64,000 nucleotides of DNA from the NCBI RefSeq assembly GCF_014109825.1, contig NZ_CP059576.1:2134001-2198000 (forward strand). The letters run 5' to 3'. The position numbers and the translations under genes were made by a program. Below are positions 21,762 through 31,465 of the stretch, in pieces (the first letter of the stretch is position 1; each line of letters starts with the position of its first letter). This stretch comes from Legionella sp. PC997. GTDB lineage: Bacteria; Pseudomonadota; Gammaproteobacteria; Legionellales; Legionellaceae. The notes below the pieces were generated by a model. It was not told where the DNA came from. It saw only the letters and a list, made by a program, of their open reading frames with translations, and searched no databases.

Positions 21762-22358
21762 TTATAGCAAAGCGGCTACATGTTCGTAGCTTCGACGGTG
21801 AATCATACAAGGACCGAGACGATTTAAGGCTTCTCGATGAGCAACCGTAGCATATCCCTTATGTTCCGCAAACCCATACCCCGGATAGATAGCATCAAAG
21901 GCAACCATTTCTGCATCTCGCAACACCTTTGCAAGAATTGATGCGGCACTAATTTCGGGAATCAAATTGTCCCCTTGCACAATCGCCTTACAAGGGATAC
22001 TTAACTTAGGGAGATGTATGCCATCAACCAATACTTGATCGGGTTTGATTGGTAAGGCCTCAACTGCTCTTTGCATAGCCAGCAGAGTAGCATGATGAAT
22101 GTTTAGGCTATCGATTTCATCTACTTCTGCCCTGCCATAAGCATATGCAATAGCCTCTTCCTTTATTTGTATAGATAACAATTCACGTTTTTTGGGACTT
22201 AATTTTTTTGAGTCTGCCAGTCCCTCTATGGGTGCTCTTAAAATTACTGCTGCGGTGACAACAGCACCCGCTAAAGGACCACGTCCTACTTCATCAACTC
22301 CAGCTATAAGCATAATATTATTATTCCCTGTATCTAAAATCAGTGTATGGATAGACAT
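21762..22358 (-). CDS. rnhB: Ribonuclease HII
   Basis: Removes RNA primers and misincorporated ribonucleotides. The catalytic carboxylates are in [13 protein letters not shown] and in the later DGIHLP and [12 protein letters not shown] regions, and the C-terminal HRRSYEHVA is typical. The ATG at 22358 is used here, giving 198 residues. The frame extends to a TTG at 22370, and an ATG at 22313 right before LIAGVDEVG is also possible. It stands alone, convergent with rodA and divergent from the oxidoreductase gene. Confidence 0.93.
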   Translation of the reverse strand: MSIHTLILDTGNNNIMLIAGVDEVGRGPLAGAVVTAAVILRAPIEGLADSKKLSPKKRELLSIQIKEEAIAYAYGRAEVDEIDSLNIHHATLLAMQRAVEALPIKPDQVLVDGIHLPKLSIPCKAIVQGDNLIPEISAASILAKVLRDAEMVAFDAIYPGYGFAEHKGYATVAHREALNRLGPCMIHRRSYEHVAALL

Positions 22359-22449
22359 AATGTTGGCCAATAATACTCTTTTAAAATTGATTTATCATCC
22401 AGGAAATGCGATCATTCGCGCAAATAATTAACATATATATGAATTATAA

Positions 22450-23412
22450 ATGAATAAAACTCGTTGTGCTGTGGTTGGTGTAGGTTATCTAGGAAGATTT
22501 CATGCACAAAAATATCAACTTCTTCCAAATGCAGAACTAGTTGGAGTTTGCGATCCGAATTCCAATGCAGTAGACACTGTATCTCAAGAACTGAATGTTG
22601 CTGGTTATCACGATTATCACGAGCTATTTGGCAAAGTTGATGCAGTTAGTATTGCCGCGACAACGAACAAACATTTTGAAATCGCCAAAGCTTTCTTGGA
22701 GCACGGCATTCATGTATTAATTGAAAAACCAATTACTGAAACTGTATCTCAGGCAGATGAGTTAATTCAACTTGCCAAAAAAAATCGAGTAAAGTTACAA
22801 GTTGGGCATCTTGAGCGTTTTAATTCCGCGCGATTGGCTTTAGATGATTATTTAGAAACTCCTTTATTTATTGAATCAGAGCGATTAGCTCCGTTTAAAC
22901 CACGGGGAGCAGATGTCAATGTCATTCTTGACCTGATGATCCATGATATAGATTTAATTCAAAATATTGTTAAGAGCCCTATAGTGTCCATTCTAGCACA
23001 GGGTACGCCTATACTGACTAAGGCAATTGATATAGCTAATGCTCGCATTACTTTTGCCAACCAGTGTGTCGCTAATCTTACAGCCAGTAGAGTAAGTTTT
23101 AAAACAGAACGCAAAACCAGAATCTTCCAAAAAAACTCGTATCTTTCAATTGATTACCAAAGCAAAAAAGTAGCTGTATTCAAAAAAGGAACCGGTGAAA
23201 TGTTCCCCGGAATTCCTGATATAGTGCGCGAAGAAACAGCATACGAACAAGGAGATGCATTATTGGAAGAAATAAAATCTTTCCTCCGATGCATCCAAGA
23301 AGATAGTACACCACTGGTGACGGGTGAAGATGGTCTGCAAGCACTGAAAGTTGCAGAAACAATTACTTCTTTGATACACAATAACTTAATTGAACGTCAT
23401 GCAGGAATTTAA
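22450..23412 (+). CDS. Gfo/Idh/MocA-family oxidoreductase, candidate UDP-GlcNAc 3-dehydrogenase (GnnA-like)
   Basis: NAD(P)-dependent sugar oxidoreductase of 320 residues. The N-terminal Rossmann motif is GVGYLGRFHAQKY, the catalytic EKP is at about 94 (LIEKPITETV), and the C-terminal fold includes LDLMIHDIDL. It overlaps lpxB. In Acidithiobacillus a gene of this family, gnnA, lies in the lpx cluster and makes the 3-keto precursor of the diamino sugar in lipid A. Legionella lipid A is known to contain that sugar. GnnA is therefore the best guess, but the partner transaminase gnnB is not adjacent. Confidence 0.7.
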   Translation: MNKTRCAVVGVGYLGRFHAQKYQLLPNAELVGVCDPNSNAVDTVSQELNVAGYHDYHELFGKVDAVSIAATTNKHFEIAKAFLEHGIHVLIEKPITETVSQADELIQLAKKNRVKLQVGHLERFNSARLALDDYLETPLFIESERLAPFKPRGADVNVILDLMIHDIDLIQNIVKSPIVSILAQGTPILTKAIDIANARITFANQCVANLTASRVSFKTERKTRIFQKNSYLSIDYQSKKVAVFKKGTGEMFPGIPDIVREETAYEQGDALLEEIKSFLRCIQEDSTPLVTGEDGLQALKVAETITSLIHNNLIERHAGI

Positions 23413-24553
23413 ACGCGTTGTTATTATTGCTGGCGAAGAATCGGGAGATGTTCACGCATCTGTCTTAATTCGCCAATTAAAAGCCACCTACCCCAATCTT
23501 GAAATTAGTGGAATTGGGGGGCGACACATGCAAGAAGCTGGAGCAGAAGTTATTTCAGATTTAGCGCATCTTGGTGTGACCGGGCTTACGGCAGTTATCC
23601 GTAATCTACATGTGATTCGCAAGGCATTTCTGGCAATAAAACAACATTTGAATCAGCAAAAACCCGATCTACTGATTCTCGTAGATTATCCAGGTTTTAA
23701 CCTCAGACTAGCAAAATACGCCAAGCTAAAATTAGGTATTAAGATTCTGTATTATATCAGCCCTCAAATTTGGGCATGGAAAGCCAATCGCATTCACCTT
23801 ATAAAGAAATGTGTGGATCGAATGGCAGTTATTTTGCCTTTTGAAAAAATTTTATATGAAAAGGCTCAAGTTCCAGTAAACTTTGTTGGTCATCCGCTAG
23901 TGGAGAAAATAGCCTCTGTGGACGAATGCCAATTACAGCGTACCGCATTAGGACTTCCCCAAGAAGCAAACATTTTCGCCCTTCTACCAGGTAGTCGAGC
24001 AAATGAAATTAAATATCATATGCCTGTCCTACGTGATACTGCACTAATTTTGCATCAGCGTTACCCCAATTTGCATTTTGTAATTCCTATTGCAGATACC
24101 ATTAACCCAGAGAAAATTAAACACTATTTTTCGAATGTGAATATACCTGTTAGCTTTGTACAAGGCCGAGCGCTAAACTGCATGGCTGCTGCAAATTTTA
24201 TTATTGTTGCCTCAGGGACTGCCTCTCTTGAATGTGCTTTATTAGAAAAACCCATGTGTATTATTTATAAGTCTTCCTTTCTTTCTTATGTGTTAGCGAT
24301 GAGATTTATTAAAGTTAAATTTTTTGGCTTGTGTAATCTTTTAGCAAACAGAATGATCGTTCCTGAGTTTTTGCAATATGATTGTAACGCTCATGAATTA
24401 AGCCGTTATGTAGATGATTTTTATAAGGACCCAAGCCAACCGACGAAAATGATTTCCAATTTAAATAAAGTAAAAAATTCATTGTCTTCAGAAAAATCCG
24501 ATCGCACATTATTTGATCTTGTGGTGAATGAATTGCTCGAAAAAAATGCATAG
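23399..24553 (+). CDS. lpxB: Lipid-A-disaccharide synthase
   Basis: Joins UDP-2,3-diacylglucosamine and lipid X to form the lipid A disaccharide, at the inner membrane. It has 384 residues from the ATG at 23399 (a TTG lies 9 bp upstream), with GEESGDVHAS at the N-terminus, YYISPQIWAWK, VGHPLVE, LLPGSRANEI and ASGTASLECAL in family order. The start is inside the upstream oxidoreductase gene (14-bp overlap), which ties that enzyme to lipid A synthesis. Confidence 0.96.
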   Translation: MQEFKRVVIIAGEESGDVHASVLIRQLKATYPNLEISGIGGRHMQEAGAEVISDLAHLGVTGLTAVIRNLHVIRKAFLAIKQHLNQQKPDLLILVDYPGFNLRLAKYAKLKLGIKILYYISPQIWAWKANRIHLIKKCVDRMAVILPFEKILYEKAQVPVNFVGHPLVEKIASVDECQLQRTALGLPQEANIFALLPGSRANEIKYHMPVLRDTALILHQRYPNLHFVIPIADTINPEKIKHYFSNVNIPVSFVQGRALNCMAAANFIIVASGTASLECALLEKPMCIIYKSSFLSYVLAMRFIKVKFFGLCNLLANRMIVPEFLQYDCNAHELSRYVDDFYKDPSQPTKMISNLNKVKNSLSSEKSDRTLFDLVVNELLEKNA

Positions 24554-24666
24554 TTTTCTCTTAAAAATATAGAATATCAATTATGCTTCATGTACAATTA
24601 ATTTTGCTTTCATTTTGAATGTTAGCAATTGGAATGTGTGATTTAATTAATAATAAGGAAGTTAAG

Positions 24667-24966
24667 ATGACTGTCATTGAAACACCTGAAGCTACTTCAA
24701 GCATAACTAAACAAGACCAAGGTCTCCAAGATTTAGTCTATAATCTAGTCTCTCGTTTTCTCGCTGAAAACAAAAGCAAAAACATTGACGATCTTTACGA
24801 TATGATATTATCTGAAGTTGAGCCTCCGCTACTGCAAGCAGTAATGGAAAAACGTCGTGGCAATCAACTGCAAGCTGCTAAGATGCTAGGCATTAGCCGC
24901 GGCACAATCAGAAAGAAACTTCAAAGATATTTTGGAACTAAATATTTTCGTTTAACTGACGAATAA
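24667..24966 (+). CDS. fis: Fis-family DNA-binding protein
   Basis: Nucleoid-associated, DNA-bending regulator of 99 residues. The ATG at 24667 follows AAGGAAG and is preferred over the frame's first start at 24619. The C-terminal helix-turn-helix reads MLGISRGTIRKKLQRY, preceded by the Fis dimerisation helices. Legionella has several Fis paralogs that control effector and growth-phase genes (family knowledge). It is monocistronic with a strong terminator 36 bp downstream. Confidence 0.93.
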   Translation: MTVIETPEATSSITKQDQGLQDLVYNLVSRFLAENKSKNIDDLYDMILSEVEPPLLQAVMEKRRGNQLQAAKMLGISRGTIRKKLQRYFGTKYFRLTDE

Positions 24967-25000
24967 TCTATTTAAATCACAATTTACTTATGTCTCTCAA

Positions 25001-25028
25001 AAGGGCTCGATATTCGAGCCCTTTTTTT
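25001..25028 (+). terminator. Rho-independent terminator after fis
   Basis: A perfect 8-bp stem gggctcga/tcgagccc with a tat loop is followed by seven T residues. It is the cleanest intrinsic terminator in the window. Confidence 0.95.
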
Positions 25029-25066
25029 ACAGTAAACGTTTCATTGTTTTTAAGGATTATTACCTG

Positions 25067-25639
25067 ATGAAAAAAATAATGTATCTCACGCCCTTACTAG
25101 GCCTTTTTCTTACCTCGTGCGTGACTGACAAACCTGATGTGATTGCAGATGATGCAGGTCAATTACACTACACAACTCCTTATCAAGATGATACAAGAGG
25201 CCGTAATGTTTTTCCCATGAAACAAGATGTCCATGGCAAGAAACTCTTTATTTTTGATCCTAAGGCCTATGCATGGGCTGCTTATGATGCCCAGGGGAAC
25301 AGGGTCATGACAGGTAGTGCTTCGGGTGGAATGGACTATTGTGACGATATTCATGAAACATGTCGCACTGTTACTGGTATCTATCATGTGTTCAATAAAA
25401 AAGGGGCTGACTGCAAATCCAATGAATATCCCATTGCCCGTGATGGTCATGTAGTTGGTGGTGCTAAAATGCCGTATTGTATGCATTTCCATGATGGCTA
25501 TGCGATTCACGCTGCTTATGAAGTTCCTAAATCTAATAGCAGTCATGGCTGTATTCGTGTCCTACCTGGGGCAGCCAAATGGCTTAACGAGAATTTTATT
25601 GATGTAGGAACCACTGTACTGGTGCTTCCATATGCTTAA
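25067..25639 (+). CDS. L,D-transpeptidase lipoprotein, YkuD family
   Basis: Outer- or inner-membrane lipoprotein of 190 residues. The signal ends in the lipobox LTSC (Cys at about 18). The YkuD domain has the histidine YAIHAAYEVP and the catalytic SHGCIRVLPGAAKWL. It is a paralog of the gene at 10164-10637. This one adds a longer N-terminal linker and an insertion (RDGHVVGGA). Two such paralogs 15 kb apart suggest separate roles in wall cross-linking. Confidence 0.9.
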   Translation: MKKIMYLTPLLGLFLTSCVTDKPDVIADDAGQLHYTTPYQDDTRGRNVFPMKQDVHGKKLFIFDPKAYAWAAYDAQGNRVMTGSASGGMDYCDDIHETCRTVTGIYHVFNKKGADCKSNEYPIARDGHVVGGAKMPYCMHFHDGYAIHAAYEVPKSNSSHGCIRVLPGAAKWLNENFIDVGTTVLVLPYA

Positions 25640-25775
25640 CCCCCCCTATCTAAATACTCATTAATCCTGGAGGTATAAATACATTTCCAGGATTGGCTAA
25701 TTAAAATTAACACGTGTTGACTATTTAATGAACTCGTATAGAATGGAGCAAATCTTTAATTAAGGATTAAATAAG

Positions 25776-27596
25776 ATGTCTCTAGCAAAATTAAATATCC
25801 AAGACTTGGTTGAACGATGCACGTCTGACTACATTTACGCTCATACTTCAGACTATTCTGCACTGCGCAATCCTTGTATTCTCCCATTGCCAGTTACAGC
25901 TGTAACTGATGCGGTTGCTATGCAACTCGTTGAAATGCTTTCTCAGGATAAACAGACATCCTCTTCTAAAATAATTTTGAAAGCATGTAAGAAGCAGCAA
26001 GAACAGGATTTTAAGGAGAACGAAGCTGACCATCAAAAAGAAATGGAGGATTGGCGCGAAGAAAAACATTTAAAAGGTCAATTACAAGAAGTTAATGAAC
26101 AAATAAGAAAAAATAAGCAAGAGATAGAACACCACCAAGAACAAATTAAGCATATCCAGGTTCTTTTACAACGGGTTGATGAACAAATTACTATACCCCT
26201 CCCGCACTCAGAGGATATAACACATCATCACTCCCATTCAGAAACGGAAACATCCCCACATAATCATACCCATCCTAAAACAACGGCACAGCATGATTCA
26301 ACGGAGCATACACATCCTTCAACAAAACAACACGCCGCAACTACCCATACGCCCATAAGTCCAGAAGTTCATACATCTCCTAGTCATTTAAATGCAACAC
26401 AACATGGACATCCAACATCTCAACTTGAACTTCAAAAAAAAGAACTGCATCAAACTCTCAATTCCCATGAAATTGATTTGAGAAACAAAAAATTAGCTTG
26501 TGAGGGAATGATAAGACACCAAAAATTAATAGAGGAAAAACTATTAAAATTGCCCTTAAAAGAGAATCAAAGAAAGGAACGTGCTCTTGAACGCGATTAT
26601 AGAAATCAGGCTCGTTTATATAACGATCCCAATTTATTACAACTTTCACAAGAAAACCGTAGTGCAGTGAATGCAGCAATTGAGTTGGAACATAAAAAAT
26701 TAATCCAACTAAACGAACAATTACTGCGAAAAGCCAAGCAGATCAGTTATCAAATTTATCTAAACATGCTTGAAAACCTAATAGACCGCGTAATCAAACT
26801 AAATTATCCAGAAAATCAAGCGCTAAAACAGATAATTCGATTCATGAAAGACTATCTTGAAACTAAAGAAATAGAGTACGTTAAAAAAGGCATCATGGAT
26901 GAAGCTCAGCGCTCTAAGAGTCAACTAGTAAAAAAATTGGACGAACATGAAAAAAAGATCGAACAATTTAAAAAATCAAATCCAGAGTTGGCATCCGCAA
27001 ATTCAGCTTTAGAGGAAGAGAATAAACGACTAGAAATTTCGATTGAAAACTCACGTAACACTAGAAATACCCTTGCAAAAGCAGGACTTTTTTCTCTTCT
27101 TTTTACAGGTGGAGCAACCGGAACTGGATTAGCTATTGAGGGAGGATTAATCGCACTTACCTCTTTAGTTTTTGCCCCTGCTGCATTACTTGCTGTTATT
27201 ACACTGAGTATCTTCATTGTAGCCTTAGTCTATGCAATCAATGCAAGTATTGATCAAAATAAATTAGATAACAATAAAAGTACAATTGAACTTAATTGCG
27301 CAAAAATTATAATGCAAAATAGTGAGATACATGATTTAGAAGCAAAGAAAATTCCGGAGGTTAAAACTAAAATCAGTAAAGCTGACAAAGAGATTCTTAA
27401 GGCAACTGCTGATTACGTAGACATTTATGGAAAAGCTGAATTAAAATTAGAATGCGCAAGAAAAGTAGAAGTCATCTACCCAAGCCGCCAAATATTCCTT
27501 AGCGAACCATCTCTTCCCCCTATAAATCATGATAACTACAAACCAACAGCACCAGAAATAGATAATTTTACGGGATACACTTCTACTCATAAATAA
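25776..27596 (+). CDS. Large coiled-coil, His-rich protein with a hydrophobic hairpin; candidate Dot/Icm effector
   Basis: I do not recognise this 606-residue protein. In order it has an N-terminal region of about 70 residues, a charged coiled coil (70-140), a His/Thr/Pro-rich stretch (about 150-215, with HNHTHP and EHTHPS), further long coiled coils (220-435), a Gly/Ala-rich hydrophobic hairpin of two TM segments (about 435-490), another helix pair and a C-terminal polar tail. There is no signal peptide. This architecture resembles Legionella effectors that insert in host membranes. The effector role is inference only. Confidence 0.6.
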   Translation: MSLAKLNIQDLVERCTSDYIYAHTSDYSALRNPCILPLPVTAVTDAVAMQLVEMLSQDKQTSSSKIILKACKKQQEQDFKENEADHQKEMEDWREEKHLKGQLQEVNEQIRKNKQEIEHHQEQIKHIQVLLQRVDEQITIPLPHSEDITHHHSHSETETSPHNHTHPKTTAQHDSTEHTHPSTKQHAATTHTPISPEVHTSPSHLNATQHGHPTSQLELQKKELHQTLNSHEIDLRNKKLACEGMIRHQKLIEEKLLKLPLKENQRKERALERDYRNQARLYNDPNLLQLSQENRSAVNAAIELEHKKLIQLNEQLLRKAKQISYQIYLNMLENLIDRVIKLNYPENQALKQIIRFMKDYLETKEIEYVKKGIMDEAQRSKSQLVKKLDEHEKKIEQFKKSNPELASANSALEEENKRLEISIENSRNTRNTLAKAGLFSLLFTGGATGTGLAIEGGLIALTSLVFAPAALLAVITLSIFIVALVYAINASIDQNKLDNNKSTIELNCAKIIMQNSEIHDLEAKKIPEVKTKISKADKEILKATADYVDIYGKAELKLECARKVEVIYPSRQIFLSEPSLPPINHDNYKPTAPEIDNFTGYTSTHK

Positions 27597-27629
27597 TTTC
27601 TATTATTAAGCGTCCTGTTCCGTTACTTG

Positions 27630-27669
27630 TATAACCTCTATCACACTAAAACTGTGGATAGAGGTTATA
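27630..27669. terminator. Strong inverted repeat between convergent genes
   Basis: The arms tataacctctatc and gatagaggttata are perfect over 13 bp and extend by 3 more pairs around a single bulge. It lies between the coiled-coil gene stop (27596) and the htpG stop (27694). There is no T-run, so a bidirectional terminator is likely but not certain. Confidence 0.65.
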
Positions 27670-27693
27670 ACACTACAAAAAAGCAAAATCCTA

Positions 27694-29565
27694 TTAAACT
27701 GCAGAAACTAATAATTTGTTCACTCGATTTACAAAATCCGCAGGATTATCTAACTGACCACCTTCAGCTAAAACAGCCTGTTCAAACAACATGGTCACCC
27801 ATAATTCAAATAAATCATCGTCTTGGACATCATGTAAGCGCTTGATAATTTGATGCTCAGGGTTGATTTCAAATACGGGTTTGCTCATTGGAACCTGTTG
27901 ACCAGCAGCTTGCAAAATACGTTGCATCTCTAATCCCATATCTTGTTCATCGGCAACAACACAGGCAGGAGAATCGGTAAGTCTATTGGTTATGAGAACA
28001 TCCTTAACTCGTGAATCCAAAACTTTCTTAATATGGTTTAACAGCGGTTCCAGTGTTTTTTCCTGTTCTTTAATTTGTTCAGGAGACTCATCACCTAACT
28101 CCACTTTGCCCTTGGAAATAGATTGGAGTTTCTTCCCCGCATACTCACTCAGATAACCAGCTAACCATTCATCGACTTTGTCGCTAAGAAGTAGTACTTC
28201 AATTCCTTTCTTCTTAAAAATTTCTAAATGAGGACTATTTTTGGCCGCATTGTAACTGGATGCAGTGATATAATAAATCTTATCCTGTCCTTCTTTCATG
28301 CGACTAATGTACTCATCCAAGGTTGCTTCTTGCTTTTCAGAGGGAGTTGCAGTGGTTGCAAAGCGCAGCAATTTAGCAATGTTTTCTTTATTGGTAAAGT
28401 CTTCAATTGGACCTTCTTTTAACACCAACCCAAATTCATTCCAAAATTTTTGATAGGTTTCTTTATCTTGAGTGCTCATTTTTTCAAGCATGGATAAGAC
28501 ACGCTTTGTACATGCAGAACGGATGCTCTCTACTTGCTTGTTGTCCTGTAAAATTTCTCGTGACACGTTAAGCGGTAAGTCACTTGCATCAACAATACCT
28601 TTTACAAAGCGTAAGTAACGAGGTAAAAATTGAGTAGCATCATCCATAATGAAAACGCGTTTCACATAAAGTTTTAAACCATGCTTCGTTTCTTGCTGCC
28701 ATAAATCAAACGGTGCATGTGCTGGGATATAAAGCAAGGAAATATAATCATTCTTTCCTTCAACATGGTTATGTGACCAAGTCAATGGATCTTGGTAATC
28801 GTGAGAAATATGTTTATAGAGTAATTTGTACTCTTCATCAGTAATATCTGCTTTTTGCATTGTCCATAAAGCAGTTGCTTTATTAACCGTTTCGTATTCG
28901 GTGGACTCTTTATCCTCTTCAGATATTTTTTTCATAACGATGGGCCAGCAAATATGATCTGAGTATTTGCTAATAATGCTGCGTAAACGCCAATTGCTCA
29001 GGAACTCGTCATTATCCTCTTTAATATGTAACCTAATTTCTGTACCGCGAGTTACTTTCTTTTCAGAATCAATGGTAAACTCTCCTTCTCCATTAGATTC
29101 CCAAACAATCCCCTCTTCAGGTTTCAAACCTGCACGTCGACTTTTAACAGTTACTTTATCAGCAACAATAAATGCTGAATAAAAACCCACACCAAATTGT
29201 CCGATTAACTGAGAGTCTTTTGCACTTTCTCCAGTTAAATGGCTCATGAATTCTTTAGTACCCGATTTCGCGATTGTACCTAAATTTTCTACCGCCTCAT
29301 CCCAACTCAAACCAATACCATTATCTTTAATTGTTATAGTTTTTAGTTTTTCATTAACATCGATAGTAATTTTTAAATCAGAATCGCTTTCATAAAGCGA
29401 ACCGTTTGATAAAGCCAAAAATCTTAATTTATCTAATGCATCTGAAGCATTAGATATTAACTCGCGTAAAAATATTTCCTTGTTGCTATAAAGCGAATGC
29501 ACTACCAAATGCAACATTTGCTTTACTTCTGTTTGAAAGCCCATGGTTTGTTGCTTACTCGACAT
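27694..29565 (-). CDS. htpG: Molecular chaperone HtpG (Hsp90)
   Basis: ATP-dependent cytosolic chaperone of 623 residues, the usual length. The N-terminal GHKL ATPase motifs are [27 protein letters not shown] and [15 protein letters not shown]. The middle domain follows with VKRVFIMDD and the catalytic-loop segment [15 protein letters not shown]. The C-terminal dimerisation domain is complete. Monocistronic. Confidence 0.97.
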   Translation of the reverse strand: MSSKQQTMGFQTEVKQMLHLVVHSLYSNKEIFLRELISNASDALDKLRFLALSNGSLYESDSDLKITIDVNEKLKTITIKDNGIGLSWDEAVENLGTIAKSGTKEFMSHLTGESAKDSQLIGQFGVGFYSAFIVADKVTVKSRRAGLKPEEGIVWESNGEGEFTIDSEKKVTRGTEIRLHIKEDNDEFLSNWRLRSIISKYSDHICWPIVMKKISEEDKESTEYETVNKATALWTMQKADITDEEYKLLYKHISHDYQDPLTWSHNHVEGKNDYISLLYIPAHAPFDLWQQETKHGLKLYVKRVFIMDDATQFLPRYLRFVKGIVDASDLPLNVSREILQDNKQVESIRSACTKRVLSMLEKMSTQDKETYQKFWNEFGLVLKEGPIEDFTNKENIAKLLRFATTATPSEKQEATLDEYISRMKEGQDKIYYITASSYNAAKNSPHLEIFKKKGIEVLLLSDKVDEWLAGYLSEYAGKKLQSISKGKVELGDESPEQIKEQEKTLEPLLNHIKKVLDSRVKDVLITNRLTDSPACVVADEQDMGLEMQRILQAAGQQVPMSKPVFEINPEHQIIKRLHDVQDDDLFELWVTMLFEQAVLAEGGQLDNPADFVNRVNKLLVSAV

Positions 29566-29664
29566 TTACCTACACTCCTATGACAGATACATTTTCTAAT
29601 GATTATTGTCATATTGGGTTTCAGTCGTTAATTTCAAGGGGAAAATGAAATTAAATGTTACGAT

Positions 29665-30567
29665 TTATTTATAATCAAAACCAGGCATTGTTAAAGTACC
29701 GCCAGAATGAATAATTAATACATCTCCTTCCAAGTCTTCGGTTTTAATATAGTTCCTAGCCTCAAAAAATAGTTTGGCAGAATAAATAGGATCGGCCAAG
29801 ATCCCTTCTTCTCGTGCCAAACGCTTTACTTCCTTCTTAATTGTTTGATTCACCGAGCCAAAGGCTTTAGCCGTAGTTGGATAAAAGCAACGAAAATTTG
29901 AGGGAATTACTCCAAGCCATTGTTGTAATTTACATCGAAATGTTTCCTCGTCATCGGCTAGAAGCAATACATGAATCATTGCCGGATGATTTAATTGATC
30001 CAGTCCGTAAATGAGTGCTGCAGCAGAAAAACCTGTTCCTGCGTCAATAAAAATATGTTGAAATCTAACACCCAAAGTGTGCTCATTTATAAAAATATCA
30101 TCAGCAAGAGTTAACGCACCGCGCATAGCTTGTGGAACACTTGCTCCTTCTTGCACGACAAATCCTGGCTCATTTAAGTCCTGTAAATAACCAGTGGCCA
30201 GTTCATTAACTTTGGGCCACTCATCCCGAGAAATCCAGACAATTTCCTGTTCCTCAAGAAATAGTCGACTTAATTTATAATTTCCTTGAAGCTCCAATTT
30301 CCAAGGTTGAATCAAAAAAGCAGTGACTTTCAACCTGAATTCTCGGGCTAATTGTAGAGCAGCAAGTAAATTATTGGATTGAGGTCCGGCGATAATAATC
30401 AGGTGTTGAATACCTTGCTCTACTAAAAAAGGGAAAAGGCTGGCATATTTGCGTAACTTTGATCCACTAATTCCACAGCCTAATTCATCATCTCTTTTAA
30501 CATAGCACCGCACCTTTTCATCAGGAAATTGATTTAAACGATGTGCTCGGCTGGATAAATTCCACAT
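29665..30567 (-). CDS. PLP-dependent D-cysteine desulfhydrase / ACC deaminase family protein
   Basis: Fold-type II PLP enzyme of 300 residues. The lysine that binds PLP is in ISGSKLRKYASLF (about 37-40), then AGPQSNNLLAA, the glycine-rich phosphate loop DAGTGFSAAALIYG and the C-terminal HSGGTLTMPGF. The family includes D-cysteine desulfhydrase and 1-aminocyclopropane-1-carboxylate deaminase. The substrate cannot be told from sequence alone. Monocistronic, with a REP-like palindrome upstream. Confidence 0.85.
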   Translation of the reverse strand: MWNLSSRAHRLNQFPDEKVRCYVKRDDELGCGISGSKLRKYASLFPFLVEQGIQHLIIIAGPQSNNLLAALQLAREFRLKVTAFLIQPWKLELQGNYKLSRLFLEEQEIVWISRDEWPKVNELATGYLQDLNEPGFVVQEGASVPQAMRGALTLADDIFINEHTLGVRFQHIFIDAGTGFSAAALIYGLDQLNHPAMIHVLLLADDEETFRCKLQQWLGVIPSNFRCFYPTTAKAFGSVNQTIKKEVKRLAREEGILADPIYSAKLFFEARNYIKTEDLEGDVLIIHSGGTLTMPGFDYK

Positions 30568-30585
30568 AATTAAATTAGATTTCTA

Positions 30586-30661
30586 GCCTGGGGGGACGCA
30601 GTAGAACCCGGGAAGATAAGTTTCATATATAAACCCAGGCTCCACTTCGTCCCACCCAGGC
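30586..30661. repeat. REP-like imperfect palindrome with about 27-bp arms
   Basis: The left arm (30586-30612, beginning gcctggggggacg) and right arm (30634-30661, ending gtcccacccaggc) pair with one gap and four mismatches around a 21-base AT-rich loop. It is much more GC-rich than its surroundings and lies between two leftward genes. It looks like a dispersed palindromic repeat rather than a simple terminator. Confidence 0.7.
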
Positions 30662-30674
30662 CACAGATGTTATA

Positions 30675-31448
30675 TTAATGAGCTTCTCTTACAAAATCTA
30701 AATGATTAGCTGCTGAAGTTGATTCATGAAACTTATAACCCAACTCATTAAATTGTTTAAGCTGCTCCAGATCATCTAATTGATTTTGAACGAGAAACCT
30801 AGCTATTGTTCCGCGTGCTTTTTTTGCGTGAATACCAATCATTTTCAGCTGATCATTCTTTTTTTCATAAAAATTGATAGTTATCAGTGGATAATTTAAT
30901 TCTTTTGAATCGACGGCTTTTACATATTCATTTGAAGCTAAATTTATTAATACTGGATTTTTCTGAGCTGCTAATTCTTGATTTAAGGCTTGGGTAACAG
31001 TTTTTTGCCAAAATTCATATAAATTTTTTCCTGCAGGATTCTGCAAATGAACTCCCATTTCAAGCCGGTATGGTTGGATGTTATCCAATGGTCTTAACAT
31101 TCCATAAAGTCCAGACAAGATTCGTAAATGATTTTGTGAATAGTCAATCGTTGGTTGATCCCAGCTTTCTGCTTTTAAACCTTGGTACACATCGCCTTGA
31201 AATAAAAATAATGCAGGATATGCATATGGGGAGACCTTATTCACAGAATAATCGTGGTAACGTTTATAATTTAATTCGGCCAAATCCTTGGACAAATCCA
31301 TCAAAGAAGCGATCTCCGCAATCGATTTAGACTTCATCAATCCGACTAGAGTATTGGTTTTATCAACAAACATAGGATTCGATGTTATACCGGAATATGG
31401 GGTGTAACTAGTTAATAATTTTTTAGCTGGTGATAATAAAATTAGCAT
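30675..31448 (-). CDS. yaaA: Peroxide stress protein YaaA (DUF328)
   Basis: Conserved protein that limits iron-driven oxidative damage in E. coli. The start MLILLSPAKKL, the central segment LSGLYGMLRPLD, and VNLASNEYVK and KARGTIARF are family hallmarks. The ATG at 31448 is chosen over the TTG two codons earlier. It has 257 residues. It is followed on the same strand by the PLP enzyme 108 bp away, past the palindrome. Confidence 0.95.
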   Translation of the reverse strand: MLILLSPAKKLLTSYTPYSGITSNPMFVDKTNTLVGLMKSKSIAEIASLMDLSKDLAELNYKRYHDYSVNKVSPYAYPALFLFQGDVYQGLKAESWDQPTIDYSQNHLRILSGLYGMLRPLDNIQPYRLEMGVHLQNPAGKNLYEFWQKTVTQALNQELAAQKNPVLINLASNEYVKAVDSKELNYPLITINFYEKKNDQLKMIGIHAKKARGTIARFLVQNQLDDLEQLKQFNELGYKFHESTSAANHLDFVREAH

Positions 31449-31465
31449 AATCAATCCGTAGAAAC

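Noticed and set aside
27627..27845. Plus-strand ORF across the terminator and the htpG end
   Set aside because: It reads through the inverted repeat and in antisense to the conserved htpG C-terminus.
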